Shown here: positions 23,084 to 33,200 of the stretch, in pieces
Numbering within the stretch: the first letter of the stretch is position 1
Layout: each line of letters starts with the position of its first letter
Origin: Chondrus crispus
Taxonomy: Eukaryota; Rhodophyta; Florideophyceae; Gigartinales; Gigartinaceae
Assembly: GCF_000350225.1 (NCBI RefSeq)
Contig: NW_005178735.1
Span: forward strand, 62,001 to 126,000
Length of the DNA stretch: 64,000 bases
Direction of reading: 5' to 3'
The notes under the pieces: model-generated
The model's input: the letters and a program-made list of their open reading frames with translations, nothing else
Database searches by the model: none
Told to the model about the DNA's origin: nothing
Translations under genes and position numbers: made by a program

Positions 23084-24564
23084 GTGAGCATATCGAGAGT
23101 ACTGCTTATCGCCAGCGGGCCAAGTACTTTAAGCTTCATTAGCGCGCCTGTGACACCTGCGGCAGTCATCACAGTACGCTGATTCTGCATATCCAACCGG
23201 TTCTTCATCATTCGAACAGCCGCTTTAGTTGCGTGAATGGAATCTGTGAAGTTTGAGAACCGGATCGTCGACGAGGTGTCGTTGAGTAGAGCACCGATGC
23301 CTAGTTTTTCCAAGTCTGAAACGGGTTTACCATCCTTCCTGTACCACACCTGTGCGTCGATCCATTCGAACTCCTTTTCCTTTTGCAAGTCAGTAGCCTT
23401 GGCCTTATTCATGCCGGTGACACGATGCTGACCGTCGCAAATTAGGGGTTCCATCACCAGCTCATCTAACCCATCGTCTCTCTGCCTCAACGTCGTAGCG
23501 CGGTCGAAGACCATGTCTTCTGGTATGGCCACAGAGATTGCTCCAGCCGCTTTCAGCAGCCCGTTTTTGAGAAGGCTATCGGTAATTGATTCAACATGTC
23601 TTTCATCAACCTCCCGAAGAGTTTCTTCCATGATTCTGATGTTACTGACTAAGACCCGGACGTGATGCTGCCCGTACTTGCTCACATCCACTTCAGGGAT
23701 ATCTGGGGCAAAAGACTCGTCTATTTCGATACCGTTGTCGAGTGTAGCAACTCTCGTTTCCTTCACAAACCGGATGTCAACATCAACATTAACAACGTCC
23801 ATTGGCGAACTGCTGTTGTCAGAGTCTCGTCTAGAAGAATCCGCACGAGGTGATTTCGGGGCATCTGCTTCCATTCCGATTTTTCCACATGCATCTGAAA
23901 CGACCGCAGAAACGATGTGTTTCGCCGTGTCTGATTGTTGCTCTTCACCTTTGAATAAACTTAATCTCTTTCGAACGGACATAGCGGTCTGAACAGTCTT
24001 TTCAACATTAGAAGTTTTCTTGGTAGTGGGAGTGGAGACCGTTCCCTCCATTTCCGACACAACCCCCTTGGCCATCATGAAACCGTCCCAAGGGTATCGC
24101 GCCCATATGTCGACAATCTCTCCAAGTGTCTTGGGACAGTGTTACTCCTCATTGGCCGGGAAAGGGTACGGATAGGGGATGTTCTTACGGTTGTCGTCTA
24201 TATGGACTTTGTAAACCAGAACGAGGTATTGCGAACCTTTCTCCCAGTCCCCGATGTCTGGAAGGTCGAAAGTTCGGGGCGGCATCTGGCCCTCGGCACC
24301 GAGTGTGATATGCGCAGTTCCTACTCGAACTAGAGCACCGAACTCTTCATGCCCGTCCGGCGTTGCCTGACATCGTTTGATTTTGAAGTCATGGGCAAAG
24401 AGGGTCACTTCTGCATCGGCTACAAGTCCCTTGGACTGAAGTTCTTGAAGAGAGCGAACCTTTTTTCCAGTTGCACGGCTAGAACCACGCCCACGCCCAC
24501 GCCCACGCCCACGACCTCTTCGTTCCTTTCTAATTCCGCGCTTGAGTGTAGGTATGGTAAACAC
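22894..24564 (-). pseudogene. ParB/Srx-like domain protein, N-terminal part of the ParB/dioxygenase gene
   Basis: The N-terminal 140 codons (24142-24564) carry an Arg/Gly repeat (RGRGRGRGRGRG) and a beta-rich domain of unknown type. A TAA at 24142 interrupts them, and the same frame continues into the 394-codon ORF 22894-24078. Residues about 140-260 of that ORF resemble the ParB nuclease-like fold: VSNIRIMEETLREVDERHV, then SLLKNGLL, then the signature LICDGQHRVTGMNKA, where DGxHR is the CTP- or DNA-binding core. ParB-like domains in eukaryotes occur in mobile elements and alongside DNA methylases. The true start codon appears mutated: the equivalent of ATG in the related 5' end at 41093 is ATA here. 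The gene is broken by stops and frame changes. Confidence 0.6.
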
Positions 24565-24781
24565 CTTGATTTATCACTTGTGATACTTCAATGGAGACAG
24601 GAATGGATAGCAGTAAGAGGAGCGGAACAAAAGTGCAGGCTTATGTAGAGAACGAAAAGACTTTGTGCCTGATAGTAGATGAGGTTTTTTAAACGAACGG
24701 CAAGAGAAGGAATAATCCAGTAAAGCAACCGCTTAGGTCTTCTAGGTTTCCACTTGAGGTTTCCACGCAATATTTCCGCTT
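24565..24781 (-). promoter_or_regulatory. 5' flank module shared with the methyltransferase gene
   Basis: In reverse complement this matches 40865-41092 closely, including ggtttccacttgaggtttcc, the block around aagcggttgctttactggatt, and cttactgctatccattcctg. Both copies end at the first codons of their genes. It is therefore the 5' untranslated or promoter region of the ParB/dioxygenase gene. At 24782 the match is interrupted by a foldback element and resumes briefly at 25931 (tgtagtgcaa). Confidence 0.7.
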
Positions 24782-25930
24782 GACGGGTACTCTAACCCAC
24801 GGTGACGCGTCCCCTATGCGCGGAGGGGCCAATTTCAGCACTCTTCCACCACCCAGACCCTAGGGTGATGGTGACAAGATCTGTTCGGGGTACCCCTGCA
24901 GCCAACTATTGTTGACTATCGGCGCAGTCCTCCCCCTATGAGAAAATGTCAATATTCGAGTTTAGCGGCTAAAGACACTGAATAGAGGACGACCTAGTAG
25001 AAGTAGTGGTCGATAAGAAGGAACAGGCGCCGTGCAAAACGCAGCGCGAGAAACGATAGACGGGCTTGCGACGCGTTCGGGACCTGGAAGCAAGAGAGAC
25101 TGTAACTGTGGTCGGAAAGGGCGAGCAGACGTAGTGCAAGTACTCGGTATAGGCGCGCCGGTAGGGTGCGAAGAAGAAAGGTGCTAGAGAGGAAAAGGGT
25201 CGAGTGAGGTCAAAGGGGTAGGAGGAGCAGGACGATTTTTGGACAGAAATGCGTCTACACAGGGGCGATTAAGCTATGGGGAGACGCTCTACAGACCCAA
25301 AATCAACGGCCCGGGAGGCCCCATGACAGATGACATGCCTGGACATCCCCAATGGAGCGCTCGGGTGGTATGCGGCCAGAAAAACAGTCAAGTTTTTTTC
25401 GGACGCGCGACCCAGGCACCGGATGGGCGCATCGATAGTCGATGTGAAAATTAAATCCTTTCTTTGCGCAATGTTTTGGCCGATTTGATTTCCACATCGA
25501 GTGTCGATGTGCAAATCAAATCTTTTTTTTGCGCAATTTTTTGGCCGATTTTACTCGCACATCGAGTGTCGATGTGCATATCACGTGTCAGGGACGCGCG
25601 TCCACCAAGGTGCCTGCAGGCTCATGCTGGCCGTGGTGTCACCTTCTACCTTTCAGACCGCTCGCGCTGCGTTTTGCGCTGCGCCTGTTCCTTCTTATCG
25701 ACCACTACTTCTACTAGGTCGTCCTCTATTCAGTGGCTTTAGCCGCTAAACTCGAACATTGACATTTTCTCATAGGGGGAGGACTGCAACGATAGTCAAC
25801 AATAGTTGGCTGCAGGGGTACCCCGAGCGGATCTTGTCACCATCACCCAAGGGTCTGGGTGGTGGAAGAGTGCTGAAATTGGCCCCCTCCGCGCGTAGGG
25901 GACGCGTCACCGTAGGTTGGAGTACCCGTC
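24782..25930. mobile_element. Foldback DNA element with long terminal inverted repeats
   Basis: The arms 24782-25051 and 25663-25930 are near-perfect inverted repeats of about 270 bp, starting gacgggtact and ending agtacccgtc. The arms contain AT- and GC-rich blocks such as gaaggaacaggcgc, and no transposase ORF lies between them, so this is a non-autonomous foldback or MITE-like element. It was inserted into the 5' flank of the ParB gene: the sequence beyond 25930 (tgtagtgcaa) matches the interrupted copy at 40880 or so in reverse complement. Confidence 0.82.
25440..25579 (+). repeat. Two 65-bp tandem units inside the foldback element
   Basis: Units start at 25440 and 25505, with the beginning of a third at 25570. 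Each contains a poly-T run, gcgcaat, ttttggccgatt and the near-palindrome cacatcgagtgtcgatgtg. The spacing is exactly 65 bases. Confidence 0.75.
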
Positions 25931-25945
25931 TGTAGTGCAATGTGC

Positions 25946-26755
25946 CTGGCAGGCCGCGAACACAGTCCGACGGTCAAACAAAAAGAAGAAAAACAACAAC
26001 AGCAACAACCACTGCCGATGGCACGCGCTACGGAGCGTTCGAGACTCCCTTTCCCCGTGTGTGGGCTTGCGGCCCACGGTAGCTCAACTCCGACGGAGAG
26101 GTTACGGAAAGATGCCCGGCCCGGGAGGATAATGGTGGTAGAGACTTGTGAAGACTTGAGTGCTCGGCGAGTGCGGGTTGGGCTTGTCTACGAGAATGTA
26201 ATCGCGGTTCGCTGGGTTGTAAGGCCAATGCTCGGCGAGCGTCTTCAGCACCTTGGGTATAATTCAAAGTCTTCGACTGGGGCTTGTTCAGCACTACCCG
26301 ACGGGATCGTAACCGTGTAGCAACGCTACTACCGACGTGTTGCCTGATGGCTAAAAACACCCTCACCAGCGCGATCGCGATCGCTGTAGGCGGTACCAAC
26401 TCTGTCTTATACAGTAAGACCTTCGGCGGAGGCGTCGTTGCAACAGCCTTCCGACGGAACTTGAAACAGTAGCAGCGCTACACACCGTGTTGCCCGATGG
26501 CTAAAACACCTACACCGGATCGGTCGCAACCAACTCCAGCGGAACCAACACAATTAAGGGAAAAATAGAGGTAGAGATAGAAAAGAATAGGGAAATAAAG
26601 GAAAAAGAAAAGGGAACCCCCGAGCGATAGAGGATGCCGTAGGCTTAGGTAAAAGGGAGCGTCTTGGTAGAGACGGACTTCGACCAAGGCGACATTCAAC
26701 TCCGGCAACTCGGGTTGGATTATTGACTTGTTCGGTCAAAGGGCTAAGTTATATA
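25946..26755. other. No gene; short dispersed repeats
   Basis: A block of about 48 bp recurs at 26315-26362 and 26466-26511 (shared words gtgttgcc, gatggctaaaa, acacc). A perfect palindrome gcgatcgcgatcgc lies at 26370-26383. No ORF is supported. The chromovirus inserted at 26755. Confidence 0.45.
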
Positions 26756-27457
26756 TGTAGCATATCCCCCCCCTCCGGGGCTTTAAATTAGATTAGATCA
26801 AGAACTAGATCAGCTAATGTAGAGCGTCGGGCTCTACAGTACAACCGCGCGTGTCCACGTGTACCCCACGGGGACAAGGGACACGCGCATACACGTGCAC
26901 ACGCGTACAGCGCGCGAGCGAGGCGCGCACGCACCACGAGTAATACGTGTACTGTCAGCCTCGACATAGCTGACAGTATTACAGTGCAGGCCGACCTGCA
27001 CTACAGTAGCCCACTACAGTACCTCGGTACTGTAGTGTTATGATAGATTGTTTTGTATATTAAATATGGAGCGGACCGACGGCGGCGGAAGGGGACAAGC
27101 ACGGGCTTGTCCTCAACCGACCGCCAAGGTGAGTGCACCCAGCTTATTCTAAACGTCGCCTTCGCTCTTCGCGCGCGTTTAGTCGGAGCCGAGCCGGAGT
27201 GGACGCGCAGCACGCGAGCGAGCACGGAACCGCCTCCGCCCGTCAGCACTGGTACGTCACCCAGTGCTGCTCCGGGGCGTCGAGGCGTCGATCCGCTCGT
27301 GCGTGCGCGCGTCCCTGCTCGCTCCCGCTCTACCACCGCTACTCGGGCCCGAGCCCGGTTCCGTAGCTGGTTGGCCCGCTTCACCCCTTCTCCGATCCGG
27401 GGTCTACAGGTCGAACTGCGCATACACCTCCAGTCGTCTGGGGGTGTTTATGCTACA
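26756..27457 (+). repeat. Chromovirus 5' LTR
   Basis: This 702-bp LTR carries the element promoter. It contains a run of perfect hairpins at 26819-26837, 26950-26979, 26984-27001 and 27012-27037. The U3/R/U5 limits cannot be set from the sequence alone; TATA-like words occur near 27050 (tgtatattaaata). Confidence 0.95.
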
Positions 27458-27458
27458 G

Positions 27459-27471
27459 TGGTCTCCCGACC
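27459..27471 (+). promoter_or_regulatory. Putative primer-binding site
   Basis: The sequence tggtctcccgacc starts one base after the 5' LTR and begins TGG, as expected for complementarity to a tRNA 3' end (CCA). I cannot assign the tRNA species without the host tRNA set. Confidence 0.6.
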
Positions 27472-27533
27472 TAGAAGACCCCGAGATCTTTTCGAGAAGA
27501 CTTTCTTTTTCCTCCGCGTCCGTACGCTTTGAG

Positions 27534-29267
27534 ATGAGTCAAGAATACGCCACCTCGATCCGGTCCGAACCGGCGGATCCGAGGGCGGCCGCTTTGCACG
27601 CACCATCACCGCCGTTCGGCGACGGCGACGCTGGTCTCCGAGACCGCGAACCGTCGCCCGAGTCCCCCGAAGGACAAGCGGCTGCGATGTTCGATCGCAT
27701 AGCTGACTACATCGAGGAAGTCCGTACTTCACTCCGTATAGACGTGACGGACGCCGTCTACTCGCGATGTATGGACGAGCTCCGCTCCCTACGTGAAGGG
27801 AGGTTCGATCAAGTCAGCCAGTCCTTGGAGAATCTCCGAGCACTAGTCGACGAGTTACACTCGCGACTGGTGCTCGTCGAAGACTCACGCCTCGCACAGC
27901 CCGTACTGCACGGGCAAGGTCGCCCCACGAGGCCGACCTCGACGAGACGTCCCGACGATCGACCGTCCCCGTCAGCAGAGCAGTTGGGTGCGTTCGCGCA
28001 CCTCTCCGCCGAGCTCAACGCTACGCGACAGCGTGCTCGTGACATGGAACGGACCATGGCCGCAAGGCTGCCCGGTGCCCCCACGAGAGGGCCCGGTGGT
28101 GCCGTACCTCCGAGCGCCGTCGCTCCGGAAGGTTGGCGTCCGACTGGCGCCGACGCCAGTCGGACTGCGGAAGGAAAACGTCTCCCGATGGGCGCGAATC
28201 TCGCGTCCGAGACCCAAGCATTGCCGCCTATCCCCGGAAGTAGGCTGCAGATGGAAAGCGTATCGTACGCCGACGTACAGGACCGTGGAGGAGCCGCTCG
28301 CGGATCCGGAGAACCCATGTTCTCCGTCGATCCCCGCTGGGGCGGCTACCCGCCGGCGAGTTATGCCGAGCATCCAGGTCCGGTAGACGTCCGTACGCTA
28401 CCGGTTACCTCCTTCGGCACGCTAGGTCCCGCCGAGCCCGGGCTCGAGCCGGTGCATACGATGATCCAAGAGTTCAGCGCCGTCGCTGACTATCGTATGT
28501 ACCGCTTGGATAACACCTCGAGGCTCGTCACTTCGGGTGACGCGGGACGGATCGCGAAGTACGTCCAACGCTGCCGTGGGATCCGCCCCACGATGAGGAG
28601 CTTTGACGGTACGGAACCGATCCAGCTCCTACCGTTCTTGAAGGATATTCGGATAACCTTCAACTCGCAACACCTGACCGAAGGTGTTGCCGTCAGAGTC
28701 CTCGCGCACTTCTTAGAGCGCGACGCGGAGCGCCTGTATACGAGTTATACGATGCGTGGCCTCCGCGCCGGCCAACTACACGACGACGTGAGTTGGCCGG
28801 GACTCGTGAACCAGTTCCTGAAACGCTACCTAACCGACGACGTGTTAGGTGAAGCATACGACGCTGTCGCGACGGCGCGACTGCAATCTCATGAAACGGA
28901 GAGCACGTTCGCGGACCGGCTCGAAACGGCCGCGTTCCGGTGCACGGCAGTGTTCTCCGAACAGTCCCTCGCGCACTACTTCGTGCGGGGACTCGCTCCT
29001 GCGACCCGTGCCGCAGTTTCCGAGACAGTGCAGCGGCTGCCGAGCCGCCAGAAGACCGATCTTCCGACCATCCGCCGTATCGCAACGGCAGAAGGAACCA
29101 CTTACCGCGCTCGACGCGGTTTACCTCTGCCGGATTCGAAACCGGCAGGGAGGGCTGGCAGGACTACGAAGTCCGCCGCAACAAGTTGCCCGCCTCTACC
29201 CTCCATGTCGGGGAGGATGAGTGGCAGGCCGACCCTGTCCTCATTACGCAAGGAGCAGGGCCAGTAG
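27534..29267 (+). CDS. Chromovirus gag, capsid part
   Basis: I chose the ATG at 27534, just after the primer-binding site; the frame is open further upstream into the LTR but that is unlikely to be translated. The product is about 577 codons: a Pro/Ser-rich N-terminus, a helical stretch with heptads near residues 60-110, and the capsid-like region after residue 310 (RSFDGTEPIQLLPFLKDIR, then LLAHFL-type helices, then SWPGLVNQFLKRYL, typical of gypsy gag retrotransposon domains). The zinc knuckle is not in this frame; it lies in the overlapping 28940-30103 ORF, one base back. Gag assembles the particle around the element RNA. Confidence 0.82.
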   Translation: MSQEYATSIRSEPADPRAAALHAPSPPFGDGDAGLRDREPSPESPEGQAAAMFDRIADYIEEVRTSLRIDVTDAVYSRCMDELRSLREGRFDQVSQSLENLRALVDELHSRLVLVEDSRLAQPVLHGQGRPTRPTSTRRPDDRPSPSAEQLGAFAHLSAELNATRQRARDMERTMAARLPGAPTRGPGGAVPPSAVAPEGWRPTGADASRTAEGKRLPMGANLASETQALPPIPGSRLQMESVSYADVQDRGGAARGSGEPMFSVDPRWGGYPPASYAEHPGPVDVRTLPVTSFGTLGPAEPGLEPVHTMIQEFSAVADYRMYRLDNTSRLVTSGDAGRIAKYVQRCRGIRPTMRSFDGTEPIQLLPFLKDIRITFNSQHLTEGVAVRVLAHFLERDAERLYTSYTMRGLRAGQLHDDVSWPGLVNQFLKRYLTDDVLGEAYDAVATARLQSHETESTFADRLETAAFRCTAVFSEQSLAHYFVRGLAPATRAAVSETVQRLPSRQKTDLPTIRRIATAEGTTYRARRGLPLPDSKPAGRAGRTTKSAATSCPPLPSMSGRMSGRPTLSSLRKEQGQ

Positions 29268-30103
29268 GGGGTCGATCCCCTTCACCGATGTCGACCGGAA
29301 CGACGTCGAGCTACGCGACTGCGTTCGCGGCCACTCCAAGAGCACCCAGGGGTACGGACCCCCGGGTCGCTGAGCTCGACATCTCAAACCGAGATACCGG
29401 AGGTGAAGCCCCTCGCGTGCCCCTCCTCACCGACGAGGAGGCGCATCACGCGGCGACCTTCGCCTCAACGGACGGCAGCGCGTACGTGTGCTGGCTATGT
29501 CGTACGTACGGACACGCCATGTACGCCTGCCCGTTCCTGTCGCCGGAACAACGAAAGTTCACGGCGTACAGGAACTACCGGTACCAGATGGAGACGCGCC
29601 CCGGGGCGCGCAATCTACTCCGGCAAGCGGTCGGCGAGGGTCGTCCCCCGCGTCAAGGTTTCCCGAATCGATCGGGTGGGGGCGCTCGCTTCGCCCCCCG
29701 TGGAGGCGGGTATCGTCGTACCGAACTCGATCGTCGGGATCGGCCCGACCACCGCCAGGCCGACACAAGGTACCCCCGCCAAGGAGGGAGAGGGGACCGA
29801 GACCGTTCTCGGTTACCCCAACAGGTACAGAATGCGATAATGTACCTGCAAGACTGGGTAGAAGATCCGTACCCCCTACCCACGGAGGGTCACGAAGGAG
29901 AGCCGACTCGCTTCGTTCCCCATATCCTGCGACGACCGGACGTCGCAGGTCAAGGCCCGGAAGTACCCGAGTACTTCGCCAAGGCTGCCGAGCCGCAGGG
30001 GAGGAATAGTCCCGACCCACGCGGCCGGCTACCCGGAGAAGACCTGGCCGTCGATAGCCAGGGGGGTAGCTCCGATAGCACCGGTAGTTCGAAAAAAGGG
30101 TAA
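28940..30103 (+). CDS. Chromovirus gag, nucleocapsid part in the -1 frame
   Basis: The ORF carries the CCHC zinc knuckle CWLCRTYGHAMYAC (near codon 190) followed by an Arg/Gly-rich RNA-binding region and a Pro/Glu/Asp-rich tail. Coding character moves from the capsid frame to this one at about 29130-29200. Either a -1 frameshift occurs during translation, or one base was lost or gained in this copy. I see no canonical XXXYYYZ slippery site in the overlap, so a mutation or sequencing error is the simpler explanation. Confidence 0.7.
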   Translation: MHGSVLRTVPRALLRAGTRSCDPCRSFRDSAAAAEPPEDRSSDHPPYRNGRRNHLPRSTRFTSAGFETGREGWQDYEVRRNKLPASTLHVGEDEWQADPVLITQGAGPVGGRSPSPMSTGTTSSYATAFAATPRAPRGTDPRVAELDISNRDTGGEAPRVPLLTDEEAHHAATFASTDGSAYVCWLCRTYGHAMYACPFLSPEQRKFTAYRNYRYQMETRPGARNLLRQAVGEGRPPRQGFPNRSGGGARFAPRGGGYRRTELDRRDRPDHRQADTRYPRQGGRGDRDRSRLPQQVQNAIMYLQDWVEDPYPLPTEGHEGEPTRFVPHILRRPDVAGQGPEVPEYFAKAAEPQGRNSPDPRGRLPGEDLAVDSQGGSSDSTGSSKKG

Positions 30104-30243
30104 AGACGGTTACGTACACGCGGTCGCGTGAGCCGTCTTTTCCCTATGAACTAGACCGGTCCCCGCGTGCTGGCCAAGGACACGGGGGGTATTGTCCGAT
30201 AATACATCCCCCGCTATCGGAGTCGAGCACGGGGACTCCAGCA
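30104..30243 (+). other. Gag-pol spacer
   Basis: This 140-bp spacer separates the end of the nucleocapsid ORF (30103) from the first ATG of pol (30244). Pol must therefore be expressed separately from gag, by reinitiation, splicing or another mechanism not visible here. Confidence 0.5.
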
Positions 30244-33200
30244 ATGTCGACATTGCAGGAGAAACCCAACACCGAGGCCCACGTAGACCCGATGTTGGAA
30301 GAAGGCACCACAGGGACACCCGACATCCCAGTGAAGCGCAACGAGCGAGACGCGGTTAACGCCGACCGACACGAGTCGGTCGACCTCCTGACCCCGGTGA
30401 GCCCAAGGTCGCCGACGAAATGTCCGCCTCGTACGGACTCCAGCACCGGGACGGGCGTCACTGAGACGCGAACGTCCCCCGGCTCGAGCCGAAGGAAACG
30501 CAAGAGGGGCCAATGCCGAAGTCGAAGGCCCCGGCGGAACGACCTCACCGATAAGGTCGCGCCCAAGGTGGTCGATGGCCTCGTATGCCTCATGACGTCG
30601 AAAATATATAACGTCTTGGGCTCCGTGGCCACCGAAGGCAACGCGTTTAAGCCCCACACGATCGCCGTCGACACGTGCTCGGGCTACAACTTGGTGAGGA
30701 AGGCCGACCTCCCTCCCGACTGGGCCCGCTACGTAATACAGGGCGCGCCATTACCACGCCTGGCTGGCGCGAACAGTAACCCGCTTCGACTTACGGCGGT
30801 CGTCCGCCTCGCGGTCCGGCTGCGGAACACGACGTTCCGCATACCTTTCGTAGTGGCCGAACAACTGGCTGTTCCCGTTCTACTTGGGACCGCGTTCATT
30901 GATGCGCACGTACGCAGCATCGACATCGACGGACAGAAGCTCGAACTTCGTCACGGTGGCTCGGTAGCCATCGTCAATGGGAAGGGGGAACCGACTCCCC
31001 CTACCAGGCGACATGGTCGCCAAACGAGTCGTCCGGAGGTACGCGAGGAGGCCTCGCAGGCGATCCGAATCGCCCGCTGGGCTACCATCCCCGCGATGTC
31101 GCAGGCCCGTGTGCGTGTGACAACCGCGGGGAGGGGTCTCGTGTTCCTGGAGCCCAAGCCCTCACTCCAACACCGGCATGGAGTGAGGCTGACGAATGGC
31201 GTCGCGGAAGTCCTGCCGAACCAGACATTCGAAGTCATCGTCGCGAACTTCTCGCGACGGGAGAGGCGGCTTCCGAAGCACACCGTCGTGGGATACGCGA
31301 AGCGCAACCCCCTCGCGATCCTCACGCCCGAACGTCGAGTCGCTGAGTGGGTCGCGCACGCGTTGCACCTGACCGACTTGACCGATCAAGTCGAAGAGGT
31401 AGGAGCTGGTCGATCCAGCTCCGACGAGAAGGCAACCGCTGGGAGTGAAGGGGTTGACCCGGACGAACAGTCACCTATATCCCCACCGACGGCGAAGGGT
31501 ACTGTACCCCCCCAGCAGAAGGATCCCGAAAATCCACCGATGGATTGGGAAAAAGAGATTGACTTGTCATACATCGACGATGACAAGCTCCGTGGCCACG
31601 TGCTCGAAATGCTCCGTAAGCACTCGAGTCTGTGGAGCGGTGCGCTCGGAACGATCCAAGCCACAGAGCACCGCATTCCCCTCGAACCGGGAACGAAACC
31701 AATTCGTTCTATGCCCTATCGAAAGGGCCCGACCATGCGCGAAATGGTCGCGAAGGAGGTCAACAAGATGTTGAACGCAGGGGTTATCGAGCCCGCGAGC
31801 ACCGACTGGGCGTCCCCGGTGGTGCTCGTACCGAAGAAAGACGGCTCTCTTCGGTTCTGCGTGGACTACCGGCGTCTCAACGCGAAGACTGCAGCGGATT
31901 CGTATCGGCTGCCGCGTATGGACGACTGCATCGACTCGTTAGGAGATGCAGCCGTATTTACGACGCTGGACTGCAATTTCGGTTATTGGCAGATCCCGGT
32001 CGCTCCGGAGGACCGGGATAAGACTACCTTCACGACACATATGGGTACGTACCGCCATTTGCGCATGCTGTTTGGATTAAAAGGGGCACCGGCTACCTTC
32101 CAACGTGCCCTCGATATCATACTCTCCGGAGTCCGCTGGCAAATATGCCTCGTCTATCTCGATGACGTTATCGTGTTCTCGCGTACGGACGCGGAACACG
32201 CAAGGCATCTCGATACCGTCTTGAGCTTGTTGCGGAGTGCCGGCATCTCCCTCAAGCTCAAGAAGTGCAGCTTCTTCCGTCCGAAGGTGCACTACCTGGG
32301 GCACGTTATATCCCCAGGTAAGTTGAGCGTGGCTGATACGGCATTCGATGCCTTCAAGACGTTCACGTTCCCGAGGACGCTGACGCAGGTGCGCTCGTTC
32401 CTCGGGGCGTGTAACGTGTATCGTCGCTTCGTCAAGGGCTTCTCGAAGATTGCCCGTCCGTTAACCGATATAACGCGCAAGGACTCGGATCACGATTTCG
32501 ATAACCCAACGGAGGTTCAGCTTCAGGCTTTCGAAAGCCTGAAGGCGGCGATGATCTCCCCGCCGATCCTCGCCCTACCACGGTACGGCCGACCGTACCT
32601 GTTGGACACTGACGCCAGTGCATATCAACTCGGGTGCACCCTCCTACAGGAGCACGACGAGCCAAACGATTGGCGCCCCGTTGGGTACTGGTCGTACTCG
32701 CTAAGCGATAGCGAGCGGAACTACAGCGCTACGGAGCGTGAGTGCTTCGCCGTGGTGTGGGCCGTCCGCACACTGCGGCCGTACATCGAAGGAACAAAGT
32801 TCACCGTCCGGACGGATCACGACGCCCTCCGGTGGCTCATGTCGCTCACGGAGAGCTCGGGGAGACTCACCCGGTGGCGGCTACGTCTGGCTGAATACGA
32901 TTTCACCATTCAGTACCGCCCGGGGGGCGTGCATCAGGTGCCCGATACCCTGTCACGCCTCGTGTCGCCTCGTGTCGCCGATGACCCTCGCCTCACCGTC
33001 GAGGTGGATGACGACATTCCCACCTTCGACGGGGGCACGACCGTTCGAGACGTATCGAATGAGCTCGCGGACCACGCTTGTACCGCGAGCTGTGATCATC
33101 AGGCCGTCCATGTCTTCGTAACGACACGGAACCAAGCCGAAGCCCGAACAAGGCCGCGCGTACGGACGCGCGACGAACCGCGAGGCGACGACGAAGCCCC

